64,000 nucleotides of DNA from NCBI GenBank assembly GCA_016218925.1, contig JACRCR010000160.1:25718-89717 (forward strand). Direction: 5' to 3'. A program made the translations under genes and the position numbers. The notes under the pieces are model-generated. The model saw nothing but the letters and a program-made list of their open reading frames with translations. It ran no database searches and had not been told where the DNA came from. This document shows positions 26,496-35,725 of this stretch, piece by piece (position 1 is the stretch's first letter; the number at the start of each line of letters is the position of its first letter). Source of the stretch: Deltaproteobacteria bacterium. GTDB taxonomy: Bacteria; Desulfobacterota; Binatia; UBA1149; CAITLU01.

Positions 26496-27262
26496 CTCTC
26501 GAATCCCCAGTCGGTGCGTGCGAAGCAGTGCGGAAGGAACGCCGACGAGTCGGCCTCGCCGACGATCTCTCCGGGAAGCATGCGGTTGGTGCTGGTGAAA
26601 TAGTACGAAGTGATCGGCTGAACGCATTCGATCTCGTTCCACGGATCGAACGGCGAGGGCTGGAAGGCGATCTCGCCGGGACCCATCTCGAATGCGTGGT
26701 ACTCGACCTCGGTCTTTTGTCTGACCACCAGCACCGGGCCTTCGAACCCCGGCTTCAGGTCGGCCCTCGGCATGAACTTGAACAGAAAACTCGGGCCGAC
26801 TTTGAGAGGCGGCTGATCCATCTTCACCTCGAGGTTGGCCGTCACCGTGACGAACCGGACTCCCTTCCTCTCGATCCAGCCGGTCGCGACATCGCCCTGG
26901 CGTGACAGGTGAATGTTGCCGGTCTTCTTGGGAAAACCGTAGATCTCCCTGCCGTTGAAGATCCGATCGTCGCTGCCGTCCAGAGGCATCGAAAGACAGT
27001 AGTTGCCGATCTCTCCGCGGTACTGGCAGCGCACGAAGATCGCGCCCTCGCGATATCCCGGCCCGAGGTTGGTCTCGGGGAATCTGCAGATGTAGACCAG
27101 CGCCCACGGCTCGGCGGCGGGCTCGAGCGGCGGCGGAAGCAGCCGCGAGACGATCTGCGGCCGTGTCTCGTAGAGCAGCCCGAGCATCTCGGCCCCCGGA
27201 AACTCACGCACCGCGTGCCGGTAGTAACTGTCGATTTCCTCGCTCGACTTTACGAATCCCAC
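26492..27262 (-). CDS. Acetoacetate decarboxylase family protein
   Basis: 256 residues. The block G-R-E-I-Y-G-F-P-K-K-T-G-N-I contains the Lys-Lys pair, one of which forms the Schiff base in acetoacetate decarboxylase, with upstream E-T-N-L-G-P-G-Y-R-E-G as in the family. ADC-like proteins also catalyse aldol or hydration steps, so true decarboxylase activity is not certain. It is translationally coupled (4-bp overlap) to an acyl-CoA dehydrogenase, which suggests a role in breaking down a keto-acid or branched acyl intermediate. Confidence 0.8.
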   Translation of the reverse strand: MGFVKSSEEIDSYYRHAVREFPGAEMLGLLYETRPQIVSRLLPPPLEPAAEPWALVYICRFPETNLGPGYREGAIFVRCQYRGEIGNYCLSMPLDGSDDRIFNGREIYGFPKKTGNIHLSRQGDVATGWIERKGVRFVTVTANLEVKMDQPPLKVGPSFLFKFMPRADLKPGFEGPVLVVRQKTEVEYHAFEMGPGEIAFQPSPFDPWNEIECVQPITSYYFTSTNRMLPGEIVGEADSSAFLPHCFARTDWGFER

Positions 27263-27342
27263 TGTCGTCTCCTGGTCCGGAATCTGCGTGCAGCGGCTTG
27301 CACGAAGGCTATCCGGCGGCGGCTGGTTCGCCGTTGGTTACG

Positions 27343-29385
27343 CTACGGATTCGGCTCGCCCGCGGCGCGGAGCCGGACCCGTGGCAGCGCGAAGAAGAAG
27401 GTGCTCCCCTTCGCGAGTTGGCTGTGTGCCCATATTCTTCCGCCGTGGCCCTCGACGATTCCCTTGCAGATGGGGAGCCCGAGACCGGCGCCATGGCGGT
27501 CGTCACGCGTGGCTTGCCAGTATCTATCGAAGACGTGAATCAGATGTTCGGGCGCGATTCCGCTCCCGCTGTCACTGACCCAGAACAGCACTTCACCGTC
27601 CTGGCTGCTGGTTCCCACTTCGATGCGGCCTCCGGCTGGCGTGAACTTGATCGCGTTGCCGATCAGGTTGGCGAAGACCTGCTGGATCCGGCGCCGGTCG
27701 ACCAGTACGCAGGCGTCATCGGTGCGGACCGCCGCCGTGAGCTCCACGTCCAGCGCTATCGCCCGCGCCGCTTCGACCGCGGCGCCGACCAGATCCGCGC
27801 AGGGGTGGGGCTGCCGGTCGTGAACCATCTGCCCGGCTGCCAGCAGCTTCTCGTCGAGCAGGTCGTCGATCAGGCGGTTCATCTCGTCGATCGATTCGTT
27901 GATCAGACGCGCCGCGCGTCTCTCGGACTCGGTCGCGGCGCGAGCTCCGAGCGTGTGGGCGGAGAAGAGTATCGCGGTGAGCGGACTGCGAAGCTCGTGG
28001 GCCACCACCTGGAGCACGTCGTCGCGCGCCGCGGTGGCATGCTGGGCGGCCTGGAACAGCCGCGCATTGTCGATGGCCATGGCGGCCTGCCGTCCGAGCG
28101 CCTCGGCGAGTTGGAGGTCTTCTTCCCCGAAGCGAACGCCTCCGCGGCATCCGAGAAAGACGATGGCGCCGAGCATCCGGTGATGCACCGCCAGCGGGAT
28201 CGTGATCGACCAGGTCGGGTCGAGTCGTTCCAGAAGCCTGCGGTCCTCGCCTTCGATCCCGAGCGCGCCGGCGAAGTCGGGCGGCAACTCCGCGCAGGAC
28301 TCGGCCCGGCGCGTCTCGAACACGCGACGCACCATCGGCGGCGGTTCCCCTGGTTCGAGCGACCGTTGCAGGGCCTTGGCGATCTCTGCCTTGGCCGGAT
28401 CGGAGGTCGCGACCTCGAGGCGGCGCACCTGTCCTCGTTCGTCGACGACGTCGACGATGACGAAGTCGGCGACCGAGGCCGAGGCGAGCCGCGCGATGCT
28501 GGCGAGGGTCTTCTCGTGGTCCAGTGACGAAGCGAGCAGCGCCGCGGCTTCGACGAGAAAGCGCTGTCTGGTCTCGCGGCGCCGGCGTTTTGAAACGTCA
28601 CGCAATACCGCCGCGGAGATTCGCTGTCCTCCCACCGTGAACGACGAGATCGCGATCTCGGCGGGGAACTGCTCGCCGTCGCTGCGCCGTCCGACGACCG
28701 CACGCTGCTCTCCCGAGGTTCGTGATCCGGGCTGTCGCTCGATGAATCGTTCGATGTGCCGGCGATGGGCGGGACCCGAGCCCGGCGGGAGCAAGTCATC
28801 GAGAGGCCGCCCGAGCATCTCTGCGCTCGAGCGGCCGAATATGCGCTCGGCACCTTGATTGAAAACCGTGACATTCTGGTCGCCGTCGACGGCGATGATC
28901 GCGTCGGTGGCGAGCGTGACGATGCCGGACAATTTTTCTTCCGAAACGCGCAGTCCGTCTTCAGCTACTTTGCGCGGCGTGATGTCGAAGCCGGTGCAGA
29001 AAACGAGGTCGGTGGCGGGGCTCTCTTCTATCCGCGTCGTGCACCGCCACAGGATTTCGCGGCGCTCGCCACCCTTGGTCATCCATGAGTTCTCCAGGGT
29101 GATCGGGTCGTGACCGGCGGCCAGCGCGGTCATGTGCGCCTCCTGGATCTCCGGGCGGTAGTGCCGCAGCAACTCCGCGCGCTTGATCGGGTCGCGGACC
29201 TCGTCGAGCGTGTAGCCGGAAAGTTCCTCGCAGGCCCGGTTCCAGTACACGACCTCCAGATCGCGATCGAGCACGACGACGAGCGAACCGACCATGTCGA
29301 AGAGGTGAAAATCGTGGCCGATCGCCGGGGTGGCTCCGGGTCCCGGAGCCGCGCTGCCGCGGCTGCGATGTCGCGGGATGCTCAC
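27343..29385 (-). CDS. PAS-PAS-GAF sensor histidine kinase, soluble
   Basis: 680 residues starting at GTG 29385. Order: PAS1 (about 28-140), PAS2 (about 150-270), GAF (about 290-445), then the H-box V-V-A-H-E-L-R-S-P-L-T with His463, and an HATPase domain with F-W-V-S-D-S-G-S-G-I and G-L-G-L-P-I-C. No membrane segment, so a cytoplasmic sensor. It is 51 bp downstream of the large hybrid kinase and may belong to the same transcript. No response regulator of its own is adjacent; the hybrid kinase's C-terminal receiver is a possible target. Confidence 0.9.
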   Translation of the reverse strand: MSIPRHRSRGSAAPGPGATPAIGHDFHLFDMVGSLVVVLDRDLEVVYWNRACEELSGYTLDEVRDPIKRAELLRHYRPEIQEAHMTALAAGHDPITLENSWMTKGGERREILWRCTTRIEESPATDLVFCTGFDITPRKVAEDGLRVSEEKLSGIVTLATDAIIAVDGDQNVTVFNQGAERIFGRSSAEMLGRPLDDLLPPGSGPAHRRHIERFIERQPGSRTSGEQRAVVGRRSDGEQFPAEIAISSFTVGGQRISAAVLRDVSKRRRRETRQRFLVEAAALLASSLDHEKTLASIARLASASVADFVIVDVVDERGQVRRLEVATSDPAKAEIAKALQRSLEPGEPPPMVRRVFETRRAESCAELPPDFAGALGIEGEDRRLLERLDPTWSITIPLAVHHRMLGAIVFLGCRGGVRFGEEDLQLAEALGRQAAMAIDNARLFQAAQHATAARDDVLQVVAHELRSPLTAILFSAHTLGARAATESERRAARLINESIDEMNRLIDDLLDEKLLAAGQMVHDRQPHPCADLVGAAVEAARAIALDVELTAAVRTDDACVLVDRRRIQQVFANLIGNAIKFTPAGGRIEVGTSSQDGEVLFWVSDSGSGIAPEHLIHVFDRYWQATRDDRHGAGLGLPICKGIVEGHGGRIWAHSQLAKGSTFFFALPRVRLRAAGEPNP

Positions 29386-29436
29386 GCGCCCGTGACTACG
29401 CCGTCGCGGCTGCTAACGGAAACCGGACCTGAAACG

Positions 29437-32400
29437 CTACAGTCCGGCAAGGACGTCGAGCAGGCGTTGCTGGTCGGTCCTGCCCTTGTCCAGGCACGCG
29501 GTGGCTCCAGCGGCGCGACTGCGTTCGAGTTCGTCCTGGGTGCACGCACCGGTGAGGATGATCACCGGCAGCCGCTGCCACCGCGTCGAACGCCGGATCG
29601 CATCGGTGAGTCCGAACCCGTCCATGCCAGTCATGTTCACGTCGGTGATGACGGCGTCGACGGTTTCGCGCTCGAGCAGGGCCAGCGCTTCTTCGCCGGA
29701 GGCCGCTTCGATCACTTGATAACCGGCTCTCGACAGCAGCCGCGCTTCCAGGACCCGCTCGTCGCGCGAATCGTCGACGATCAGGACTCGCCCCGCTCGT
29801 TCCCTACTCCGGCGTGTCTCGAGCAACTCGCGCACCTTGCGCAGCAACACGTCGGTCGGGCACGGCTTGGGCACGAATTCGCTCCCGGGTTCGAGCAGAC
29901 CATGGCGCACGATGGCGTCGTCGGCGTACCCCGACATGTAGAGGATCCGTGTGCTGGGGCGCAGCGCGATCAACCGCTCGGCCAGTTGCGGTCCGCTGAT
30001 CCCCGGCATCACGACGTCGGTGAGCAGCAGATCGATGTTTCCCTGGAATCGTCGAGCGATCTCCAGGCCCTGCTCCCCATCGGCGGCGGGAAGCGTCCGG
30101 TAGCCGTGACTCTCGAGTATCCGGCGGACCACATCGCGAACCGCCGCCTCGTCTTCCACCAGCAGGATGGTCTCCGTGCCTCCGATCGCCGTGGACGAGG
30201 ACGTACGCTCGGCGGTCTCCACCGGAGCGTCGACGCGTGGAAGGTAGATGTTGAACGTCGTTCCTTGCCCTGGTTCGCTGTAGACGGCGATGTGCCCTCC
30301 GCTCTGCTTCACTATCCCGTGCACGGTGGCCAGCCCGAGCCCGGTACCCTTTCCGGGTTCCTTGGTCGTGAAGAACGGTTCGAAGATGCGCGCGAGGGTC
30401 TGCTTGTCCATGCCCTGACCGGTATCGGATATCGAGAACGACACGTACTTTCCCGGGCTGACATCGACGTGCGATCGCGCATACGCTTCGTCGAGCTCGG
30501 CTTCGCCGGTTTCGATAGTCAGCTTGCCGCCGTCCGGCATCGCGTCGAGTGCATTCAGCACCAGATTCATCACGATCTGGTGCAATTGGTTGGGATCTAC
30601 GCGAACGTGCCCGGACGGCGTTTTCGACACGATCGTCAGGTGGACATCCTCGGTGATCAGACTCGTGAGCATGCTCTCGATTCCGCGCAACTCGGTGTCG
30701 AGATCGAGCACCTTGGGTTGGAGGACCTGCTTGCGGCCGAAGGCGAGCAGCTGCGCGGTCAGCGCCGCCGAACGTCGAGCGGCATTGTGGATCTCACCGA
30801 TGGGCCCCAGCATGGCAGGCTGGCCGCCGGCAGCGTCGGCAAGCAGGTCGCAGTACCCGTTGATCACGAAGAGCTGGTTGTTGAAGTCGTGCGCGATTCC
30901 CCCCGCCAGCCGTCCCACCGCCTCCATCTTCTCCGCCTGACGGAACCGTTCTTCGAGGCGCAGCCGCTCGGTGACGTCTTCCTTGATGGCGATGAAATGG
31001 CTGATGTGGCCTTCGTCATTGCGAACCGGAGTGATCGTCTGTCGCTCGGTGTACAGGCTACCGTTCTTGCGGCGGTTGACGAGCTCTCCTTCCCAGATGT
31101 TTCCGGCCAGGATCGTGTCCCACAGGACTTTGTAGACGGAAACGTCCTGCAGGTCCGACTTGAGAAGCTCGCGCGGGTTGCGGCCGATGGCCTCAGCCCA
31201 GCTATAGCCGCTGAGAGCGGTGAAGGCGGGGTTGACCCACTGGATCGCACCGTCGCGGTCGGTGATGACGATCGCGTTGCCCGCCGACTCCAGAGCGGAG
31301 CTCTGCAGGTGCAGCCGCTCCTCGGCCTGTTTGCGCTCGGTGGTGTCCGAGCGGATCGCGACGTATTGAAACGGCTTGCCATCGGCACCGAGAAACGGGA
31401 CTACGGTGGTGTCTCCCCAGTTGATGGTTCCATCCCGGGCGCGGTTGGCGAGTTCGCCTTTCCACACCCGTCCGGCGCGCGTCGTAGCGCGTATCGAGCG
31501 CACGAACTCGGGTGAGTAAGTTCCGGGATCGATCAGGCGATAATCTTCACCGACGAGCTGCTCGCGAGCATACTTCGAGATCGCACAGAAGTTGTCGTTG
31601 ACGTAGGTGATCTTACCCTTCGCGTCGGTTATCGCGACTATGGCGTGCTGGTCGAGAGCGAATTTCTGATCCCTCAGCTCGCGGACCACCGAGTCGGTGC
31701 GCGTCAGCGCGTCGTCGAGCGTGCGCGAGAGCGCACCGATCTCGTCATCTCCGGCGATCTCGCTCCAGTTCTCAGGAGCGTTCTCGTGGCGATGTTCGAT
31801 GAGTTTCCCGATCTTCGCTATCGGGGCGAGGACCAGGCGGTTGAGCATCGCGTATCCGAGAGCGGACAGCAGCAGCAACGCCGAGAGCAGGGCGAGCGAG
31901 AACTCGACGGTCAGACGCCGGATCGCGGCCTGAGAGGGACGCAGATCGAGATGAACGATTACCGCTCCATCGACCAGCGGTCCGGCCGCCAGTTCCGGCT
32001 GGCTGAGAAGCAGCGGCGACGTGAAGTCGAAACGACCGGTACCGCCGTGATAGTGGCTGGAGCTGTGCCTGGTGCGGACAGCTCTCGCGAAATCGTCTGC
32101 GGCATTGTCTACCGGCAATGTGTCAAGAGGTTCGCCGAGCCACGCCACACGCGTCGAGGCCATGATGCGAGCCGGATGGCCGCCGGCCACGATGATGAGG
32201 CTGACCTCCTTTTCCGCGCCGAGCGCGGTGACCACGCGCTGCAACTCACCCTGGCGCGAAATGCTCTCGGCCGCGTAGTTGAGCGAATTCGCCAGCAATT
32301 CGGCGCGTAGACGTACCTTGCTGATGACCAGGTTGCGCGACACCACGTAGGTACCCCACACACCGGCAAGCGACAGGGCAACGCCGACCACGATCAACGG

Positions 32401-32454
32401 TTGCAGGATCTTGCGCCTGAGCGAGCGCGCGACCGGGGTTGGTGCGGCCCTCAT
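29437..32454 (-). CDS. Membrane hybrid sensor kinase with two receiver domains
   Basis: 1005 residues. Transmembrane segments at about 16-38 and 183-206 enclose a periplasmic sensor of about 145 residues; a HAMP-like region, PAS1 (about 265-375) and PAS2 (about 385-500) follow. H-box G-G-I-A-H-D-F-N-N with His522 and an HATPase domain (G-K-G-T-G-L-G-L-A) come next, then REC1 (I-L-L-V-E-D-E, Asp in L-L-T-D-V-V-M-P) and REC2 (V-L-I-V-D-D-S, Asp in V-I-T-D-V-N-M-T). The start codon overlaps the stop of a substrate-binding lipoprotein gene by 4 bp, suggesting that protein presents the signal. Confidence 0.93.
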   Translation of the reverse strand: MRAAPTPVARSLRRKILQPLIVVGVALSLAGVWGTYVVSRNLVISKVRLRAELLANSLNYAAESISRQGELQRVVTALGAEKEVSLIIVAGGHPARIMASTRVAWLGEPLDTLPVDNAADDFARAVRTRHSSSHYHGGTGRFDFTSPLLLSQPELAAGPLVDGAVIVHLDLRPSQAAIRRLTVEFSLALLSALLLLSALGYAMLNRLVLAPIAKIGKLIEHRHENAPENWSEIAGDDEIGALSRTLDDALTRTDSVVRELRDQKFALDQHAIVAITDAKGKITYVNDNFCAISKYAREQLVGEDYRLIDPGTYSPEFVRSIRATTRAGRVWKGELANRARDGTINWGDTTVVPFLGADGKPFQYVAIRSDTTERKQAEERLHLQSSALESAGNAIVITDRDGAIQWVNPAFTALSGYSWAEAIGRNPRELLKSDLQDVSVYKVLWDTILAGNIWEGELVNRRKNGSLYTERQTITPVRNDEGHISHFIAIKEDVTERLRLEERFRQAEKMEAVGRLAGGIAHDFNNQLFVINGYCDLLADAAGGQPAMLGPIGEIHNAARRSAALTAQLLAFGRKQVLQPKVLDLDTELRGIESMLTSLITEDVHLTIVSKTPSGHVRVDPNQLHQIVMNLVLNALDAMPDGGKLTIETGEAELDEAYARSHVDVSPGKYVSFSISDTGQGMDKQTLARIFEPFFTTKEPGKGTGLGLATVHGIVKQSGGHIAVYSEPGQGTTFNIYLPRVDAPVETAERTSSSTAIGGTETILLVEDEAAVRDVVRRILESHGYRTLPAADGEQGLEIARRFQGNIDLLLTDVVMPGISGPQLAERLIALRPSTRILYMSGYADDAIVRHGLLEPGSEFVPKPCPTDVLLRKVRELLETRRSRERAGRVLIVDDSRDERVLEARLLSRAGYQVIEAASGEEALALLERETVDAVITDVNMTGMDGFGLTDAIRRSTRWQRLPVIILTGACTQDELERSRAAGATACLDKGRTDQQRLLDVLAGL

Positions 32455-33449
32455 AGCGGCGGCTCTTTACCGACGAAGATCGCGGTGAAAGCGTCACTGC
32501 GGCGATCGGCTCCTTTGATTTGTCCGCTCTGGCGCATCAGCCGGTCACAGGTGTCGATTGCGGCTGTGAGTTTTCCGCCCGGTCGCAGATAGTCGGCCTG
32601 ATCGGACTCGAAGAGGCGTTTGGTGCCGCCCGTCAAAGCCTCGCGAAATTCCGCGGGCGTGATGTTCTCGCGGCCGGCCATTATCCGGTCGGCATCGTCC
32701 GGATAATGGTCTCGGTACGCGACAGCGCGATGATATGCGCGCAGCAGCTTGGCGATGTCAGCCGGGCGCCGGGCGTTGATCTCGGCCTCCACTGCGATGA
32801 CGTCGAGCACTTCGCCGGGGATATCTGCAGTGGAGAAGATTTTGTGGGCCGCGCCGTCGCGCAGCAACCTGATCGAAGTTGGAGGGTAGGACACCACCGC
32901 GTCAGCTTCCCCTTTGCGAAAAACGTCGAGCATCGAGACTTGGTCCATCGGTACCGGCCTGACGTCGGCCAGCGTGAGTCCGTTTTTCTCGAGGGCGCGC
33001 CCGAGCACGTATCCGCCGAGCGACGCCGGTTCGATGGCAATGCGCGCTCCGCGCAAACCGACACCATCGGCGATGCCCGCGCGGGCCAGGATGACGTCCG
33101 CACCGTCGGAGTAGTCGACGACCTGTACGATCTGGGGCGAACGGTCGCAGTTGTCGCGGATCTGCAGCACATCGATCACCGTCGTCGCGATGACGTCGAT
33201 CTGGCCGCGTTCGTAACTACGCCGGGCATCGGACAGGCACGAAAACTCGACGATTCGCAGATCCAGCCCTTCGTCGCGGTAGAAGCCCTTCTCCTGGGCC
33301 AGATACAGGAACTCGTAGCCGGGCCACGGATTGATGCCCAGTCGCAGAGAAGGGGCGGCTTCCGGAGAACACCCGATGACGAACGAGAGTGCGGCGGTTG
33401 TCACCAACGGGCGAAGGTAGCGGGCGATCGGGTTGCGGGTCACCGGCAT
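32451..33449 (-). CDS. Substrate-binding lipoprotein (NMT1/SsuA-like) linked to sensor kinase
   Basis: 332 residues with a signal peptide and lipobox-like V-I-G-C (Cys27). The mature start L-R-L-G-I-N-P-W-P-G-Y-E-F-L-Y-L-A and Y-R-D-E-G-L-D are typical of NMT1/SsuA/ThiY-type periplasmic binding proteins for sulfonates, nitrate, taurine or thiamine precursors. No ABC permease or ATPase is beside it. Instead it is translationally coupled to the hybrid kinase. I infer a periplasmic ligand sensor feeding the kinase rather than an importer; the ligand is unknown. Confidence 0.8.
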   Translation of the reverse strand: MPVTRNPIARYLRPLVTTAALSFVIGCSPEAAPSLRLGINPWPGYEFLYLAQEKGFYRDEGLDLRIVEFSCLSDARRSYERGQIDVIATTVIDVLQIRDNCDRSPQIVQVVDYSDGADVILARAGIADGVGLRGARIAIEPASLGGYVLGRALEKNGLTLADVRPVPMDQVSMLDVFRKGEADAVVSYPPTSIRLLRDGAAHKIFSTADIPGEVLDVIAVEAEINARRPADIAKLLRAYHRAVAYRDHYPDDADRIMAGRENITPAEFREALTGGTKRLFESDQADYLRPGGKLTAAIDTCDRLMRQSGQIKGADRRSDAFTAIFVGKEPPL

Positions 33450-33758
33450 TCTCCACGGCTCTCGCGCGCTGCCGCGACGGCGCGTCGATGAAGTTCACGC
33501 TGCTCGTGTCTGAGCGTCCGGCATATGCCCCAGCCGGGCGCGTGCCCCACGCATGTCGAGCCGCGGTCACTATAGTCTTCCTGAGGCGGATAATTGCAAC
33601 GCTGTTCATCAAGCCGGCGCCGGACTTCCCTCACCTCGCTCGAGAGCCTATCGTTGTCTGCGTGGCAAGAGGCGAAGCGCGATCCGAGGGATACGAGAGG
33701 CGGTTATTGCAACGGAAGATCCAACGCTGATGGCCGCCGTTCCTGGGTGGGGCTAGAA
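33450..33758. other. Divergent promoter region, 309 bp, with duplicated motif
   Basis: Non-coding region between the substrate-binding lipoprotein (minus) and the DUF1329 gene (plus). A direct duplication is visible: GAGGCGGATAATTGCAACG at 33583-33601 and GAGGCGGTTATTGCAACG at 33697-33714, 114 bp apart. A TATAGT hexamer at 33571-33576 could be a -10 element but has no good -35. The duplicated motif may be a regulator site. Confidence 0.45.
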
Positions 33759-35612
33759 ATGAAAGACGACCAAAGTATCAGCGGGTCTGTATCGGCGGTC
33801 CGACGTCGATTGATCGCGGATCGGAGCGGATTTCTTGTTCTGCACGTTGTCGTGCTGCTGCTTCTCGCGGCCCCCTCCGGCATCGCGCAGGAAGCGAGTC
33901 CATCTGCAAACGACGCGGGAGGCGCCGGCGCGCCGGCCGCGACGCCCGGTGCGCCGGTCGGCGCCGACATCGAAACGCTGCGAAAGCTGCTCGGAGTAGC
34001 GCCAGCCCCCAAGCCGCAGCCGGTGGTCGAGCCTGAAACGAAGCCGGAGCCTGCGGCGCCTGTTCCCGAGGCCGTGGAGCAGAAGCAAGAGGAGCCGGCC
34101 GCGGCGCCTGTGGCGGTGGAGCCTCCAGCCAAACCCGCCGAGGCCGAGGTGCAGGTGAAGGAGCCGGCCAAGGCGAAGCCCTCCAAGCCGGCGCCGTCGC
34201 GCCAACCGGCGCGGCCCGCAACCGTCAAGACCAAGCGACCGGCCCCGAAACCGGCTCCCGTTCGTCGTGTCGAGCCGGCCACGCCGAAGACAGTAGAGAA
34301 GCCGCCCGCCGAAGCGGCGGGCGGCGAAGCCGGACAACCGCAGGCCGAAGGCGCGAAGACCGATCAGCAAGCAGCGCCGGCCCCCGCGCCGGTCGCCGCT
34401 GCGACCCCCGCTGAAGACCTGCCGTCCGAGGGGACGTTGGTGACCGGCAAGGATCTCGAGCGCTGGCGCCATCTGCTGGTGCCGGGACAGCAGTGGGCGC
34501 TGTCTCGCGGGGCGACCATGCGGGTGGTCAAGCGCGAAGTGATTCCGATGGAGCGTGCGCGCACCGAGGCCACAGAGCGCTATCACGCCCAGGTCAGCCT
34601 ATCGGCGGATAGATTGCACGCAGAGAACTACGTGGCCGGCCTGCCGTTCCCGGTCGTCGATCCGGAGGACCCCGACGCCGGCATCAAGCTGATGCTCGAT
34701 TACGAGGCGCGAATCATCATTGACGACGTAGACGTGCGCAACTTCGCGTGCATGACCGGTGGGCTGGATCCGAAGCTGGGACTGCGCATCGAACGCGACT
34801 TCCGCAACGGGCACCTGCGGCGCCTCTCCTACGTCGGCCGCAACTACGTGCAGCCCAAACCGACCTGGCACACTCCCGATGCGCTTCGCTCGCGAGAGGT
34901 GCTGCATCCGATAACGGAACCGTTCGACCTGAAAGGCGCCGGCTTCAGCTACACCCGCTTCCTGGATACCAGCCGTCCCGACGACTCGTGGTTGTACTAT
35001 CCTCAGACCAAGCGGGTTCGTCGTTTGAGCACCGCGCAGCGTTCCGAGGGCGTGTTCGGACAGGACATCGATCTGGACAGCTACGCCGGTTTTTCGGGTT
35101 CTCCGGCCTGGAGCGAGTGGCGCTTCCTCGGCGTCAAGACCGTCCTGGCCGTCATGCACGCCGAGAATCTGCCACCGAAGTGGCTGTCGCCGCCGGCCGA
35201 TTTCATGTTCGACGACGTCTGGGAGCCTCGCGAGGTGTACGTTCTGGAAGGCCGCTCGCGTCTGGCCGGGTACGCGTTCAGCCGCCGCATCATCTACCTG
35301 GACCGCGAGTCGTTCCTGATCCCGATGAACGAGATCTACGATCTCAAGGGCAACCTGTGGAAGTCCGAGATCCAATCCTGGAGGTTCGCGACCAAGCCGC
35401 GGCCGGAGGCGGTGCGGGCCGTTTACGACGACGTGCAGGGATTCATCCCGGGGATCACGATGTTCGACATGCAGTTCAATCACGCGACTCGCTGTGAACT
35501 GCCGGCGCACGACGCGCCCGGCGAGGAAGGCTGGTACTACAACTTCGGCGACGCCGAAGGCACCACGGAGGAAGTCTTCATGGTGTCGGCTTTCATCGGT
35601 TCGGGACGTTGA
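33759..35612 (+). CDS. DUF1329 outer-membrane-associated protein with Pro/Ala/Lys arm
   Basis: 617 residues from ATG 33759. A hydrophobic segment (about 24-44, ending I-A-Q) acts as signal peptide or anchor. Residues about 80-225 are extremely rich in Pro, Ala, Lys and Glu (for example P-K-P-Q-P-V-V-E-P-E-T-K-P-E-P). The remainder is a DUF1329 domain: V-L-H-P-I-T-E-P-F-D-L-K-G-A-G-F, D-D-S-W-L-Y-Y-P-Q-T-K-R-V-R-R-L-S and F-G-Q-D-I-D-L-D-S-Y. DUF1329 proteins are LolA-like and linked to export of hydrophobic compounds. Usual members are about 450 residues; the arm explains the excess and could span the peptidoglycan. Confidence 0.82.
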   Translation: MKDDQSISGSVSAVRRRLIADRSGFLVLHVVVLLLLAAPSGIAQEASPSANDAGGAGAPAATPGAPVGADIETLRKLLGVAPAPKPQPVVEPETKPEPAAPVPEAVEQKQEEPAAAPVAVEPPAKPAEAEVQVKEPAKAKPSKPAPSRQPARPATVKTKRPAPKPAPVRRVEPATPKTVEKPPAEAAGGEAGQPQAEGAKTDQQAAPAPAPVAAATPAEDLPSEGTLVTGKDLERWRHLLVPGQQWALSRGATMRVVKREVIPMERARTEATERYHAQVSLSADRLHAENYVAGLPFPVVDPEDPDAGIKLMLDYEARIIIDDVDVRNFACMTGGLDPKLGLRIERDFRNGHLRRLSYVGRNYVQPKPTWHTPDALRSREVLHPITEPFDLKGAGFSYTRFLDTSRPDDSWLYYPQTKRVRRLSTAQRSEGVFGQDIDLDSYAGFSGSPAWSEWRFLGVKTVLAVMHAENLPPKWLSPPADFMFDDVWEPREVYVLEGRSRLAGYAFSRRIIYLDRESFLIPMNEIYDLKGNLWKSEIQSWRFATKPRPEAVRAVYDDVQGFIPGITMFDMQFNHATRCELPAHDAPGEEGWYYNFGDAEGTTEEVFMVSAFIGSGR

Positions 35613-35725
35613 GACGATGACGACTCAGGCCCCGGCGCGGGCGGTGTGGCCACGGCGGCCGGCGTCACGTAGACTCGCCGCCGCATCGTCTGGGTCGACC
35701 GGACCCCGGCGCACCGGAGGCAGCC

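Noticed and set aside
33583-33601. Possible sigma-54 promoter (GG...TTGC)
   Set aside because: Only nine bases separate the GG and GC pairs instead of ten, and the second copy has eight.
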